Assembly: GCA_964423465.1 (NCBI GenBank)
Contig: CAYRFK010000286.1
Coordinates: 1-5,914 of the forward strand
Direction: 5' to 3'
DNA length: 5,914 nt
Source of the DNA: VGWF01 sp964423465
GTDB taxonomy: Bacteria > Verrucomicrobiota > Kiritimatiellia > PWTM01
Shown here: positions 5,828-5,914 of the stretch, piece after piece
Position numbering within the stretch: position 1 is the stretch's first letter
Layout of the letters: each line of letters starts with the position of its first letter
Notes under the pieces: generated by a model
The model's database searches: none
What the model was told of the DNA's origin: nothing
Seen by the model: only the letters and a program-made list of their open reading frames with translations
Translations under genes and position numbers: made by a program

Positions 5828-5896
5828 AAGCGATGAACGATGAGTGATGAGTGGCGGGCTGGCGTCCTGTCACTCATCACTCATCGCTCATCACTT
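5828..5896. repeat. Heptamer-built inverted repeat (copy B)
   Basis: Arms 5828-5853 and 5871-5896 (26 positions each) are separated by a 17-base loop beginning GCGGGC. 24 pairs are Watson-Crick; the other two (5831/5893 and 5837/5887) are A-C in plus-strand RNA but G-U in minus-strand RNA, so a minus-strand transcript pairs over the whole arm. The units are again heptamers (CGATGAA, CGATGAG, TGATGAG; right arm CACTCAT twice, CGCTCAT), and the outer right flank CATCACTTCTTCT is shared with copy A. It lies about 90 bases upstream of the oxidoreductase start; it could belong to that gene's leader or to the 3' end of a gene beyond the window. Confidence 0.85.
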
Positions 5897-5914
5897 CTTC
5901 TGTTCACTTCCGGA

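Overview
The window looks like a piece of a GC-rich bacterial genome carrying a sulfated-glycan catabolism locus. All four credible genes are on the minus strand, and all encode proteins with export signals: a Tat-exported Gfo/Idh/MocA-type oxidoreductase, two unrelated type I sulfatases, and a five-bladed beta-propeller glycosidase of GH43 type. Abundant exported sulfatases and Tat-signal Gfo/Idh proteins, together with intergenic spacers made of short ATGA-type repeats, fit the PVC superphylum (Kiritimatiellota, Verrucomicrobiota, Lentisphaerota or Planctomycetota). That placement is inference from gene content; no taxonomic marker is present.

Layout in the direction of transcription (high to low coordinates). 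5740-5914: leader region with a 26-bp imperfect inverted repeat built from heptamers. 4411-5739: Tat-signal oxidoreductase with a strong Shine-Dalgarno. 4288-4410: spacer filled by a second, longer inverted repeat of the same kind. 2803-4287: sulfatase with a noncanonical CSASK active-site motif. 2486-2802: 317-base spacer with a GC-rich hairpin and several families of short word repeats. 1085-2485: sulfatase with a canonical CSPTR motif and a Gly/Lys-rich insertion. 94-1080: GH43-like glycosidase starting 4 bases after the sulfatase stop. 1-93: 3' end with a perfect 9-bp GC hairpin that probably ends the unit.

Working model (inference): the sulfatases remove sulfate esters from an exported or captured polysaccharide, the propeller glycosidase cleaves a glycosidic bond (probably of an arabinose-, xylose- or galactose-type residue), and the oxidoreductase acts on a sugar or sugar derivative outside the cytoplasm. 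The sulfatase/glycosidase pair is clearly one transcription unit. The two upstream genes are separated by repeat-filled spacers that may uncouple their expression. No sulfatase-maturating enzyme, transporter or regulator lies in the window.

The most notable signals are the two related heptamer-built long hairpins, whose imperfections are mostly tolerated as G-U pairs in minus-strand RNA, and the CSASK sulfatase. No RNA gene, CRISPR array, insertion sequence or attachment site was recognised.
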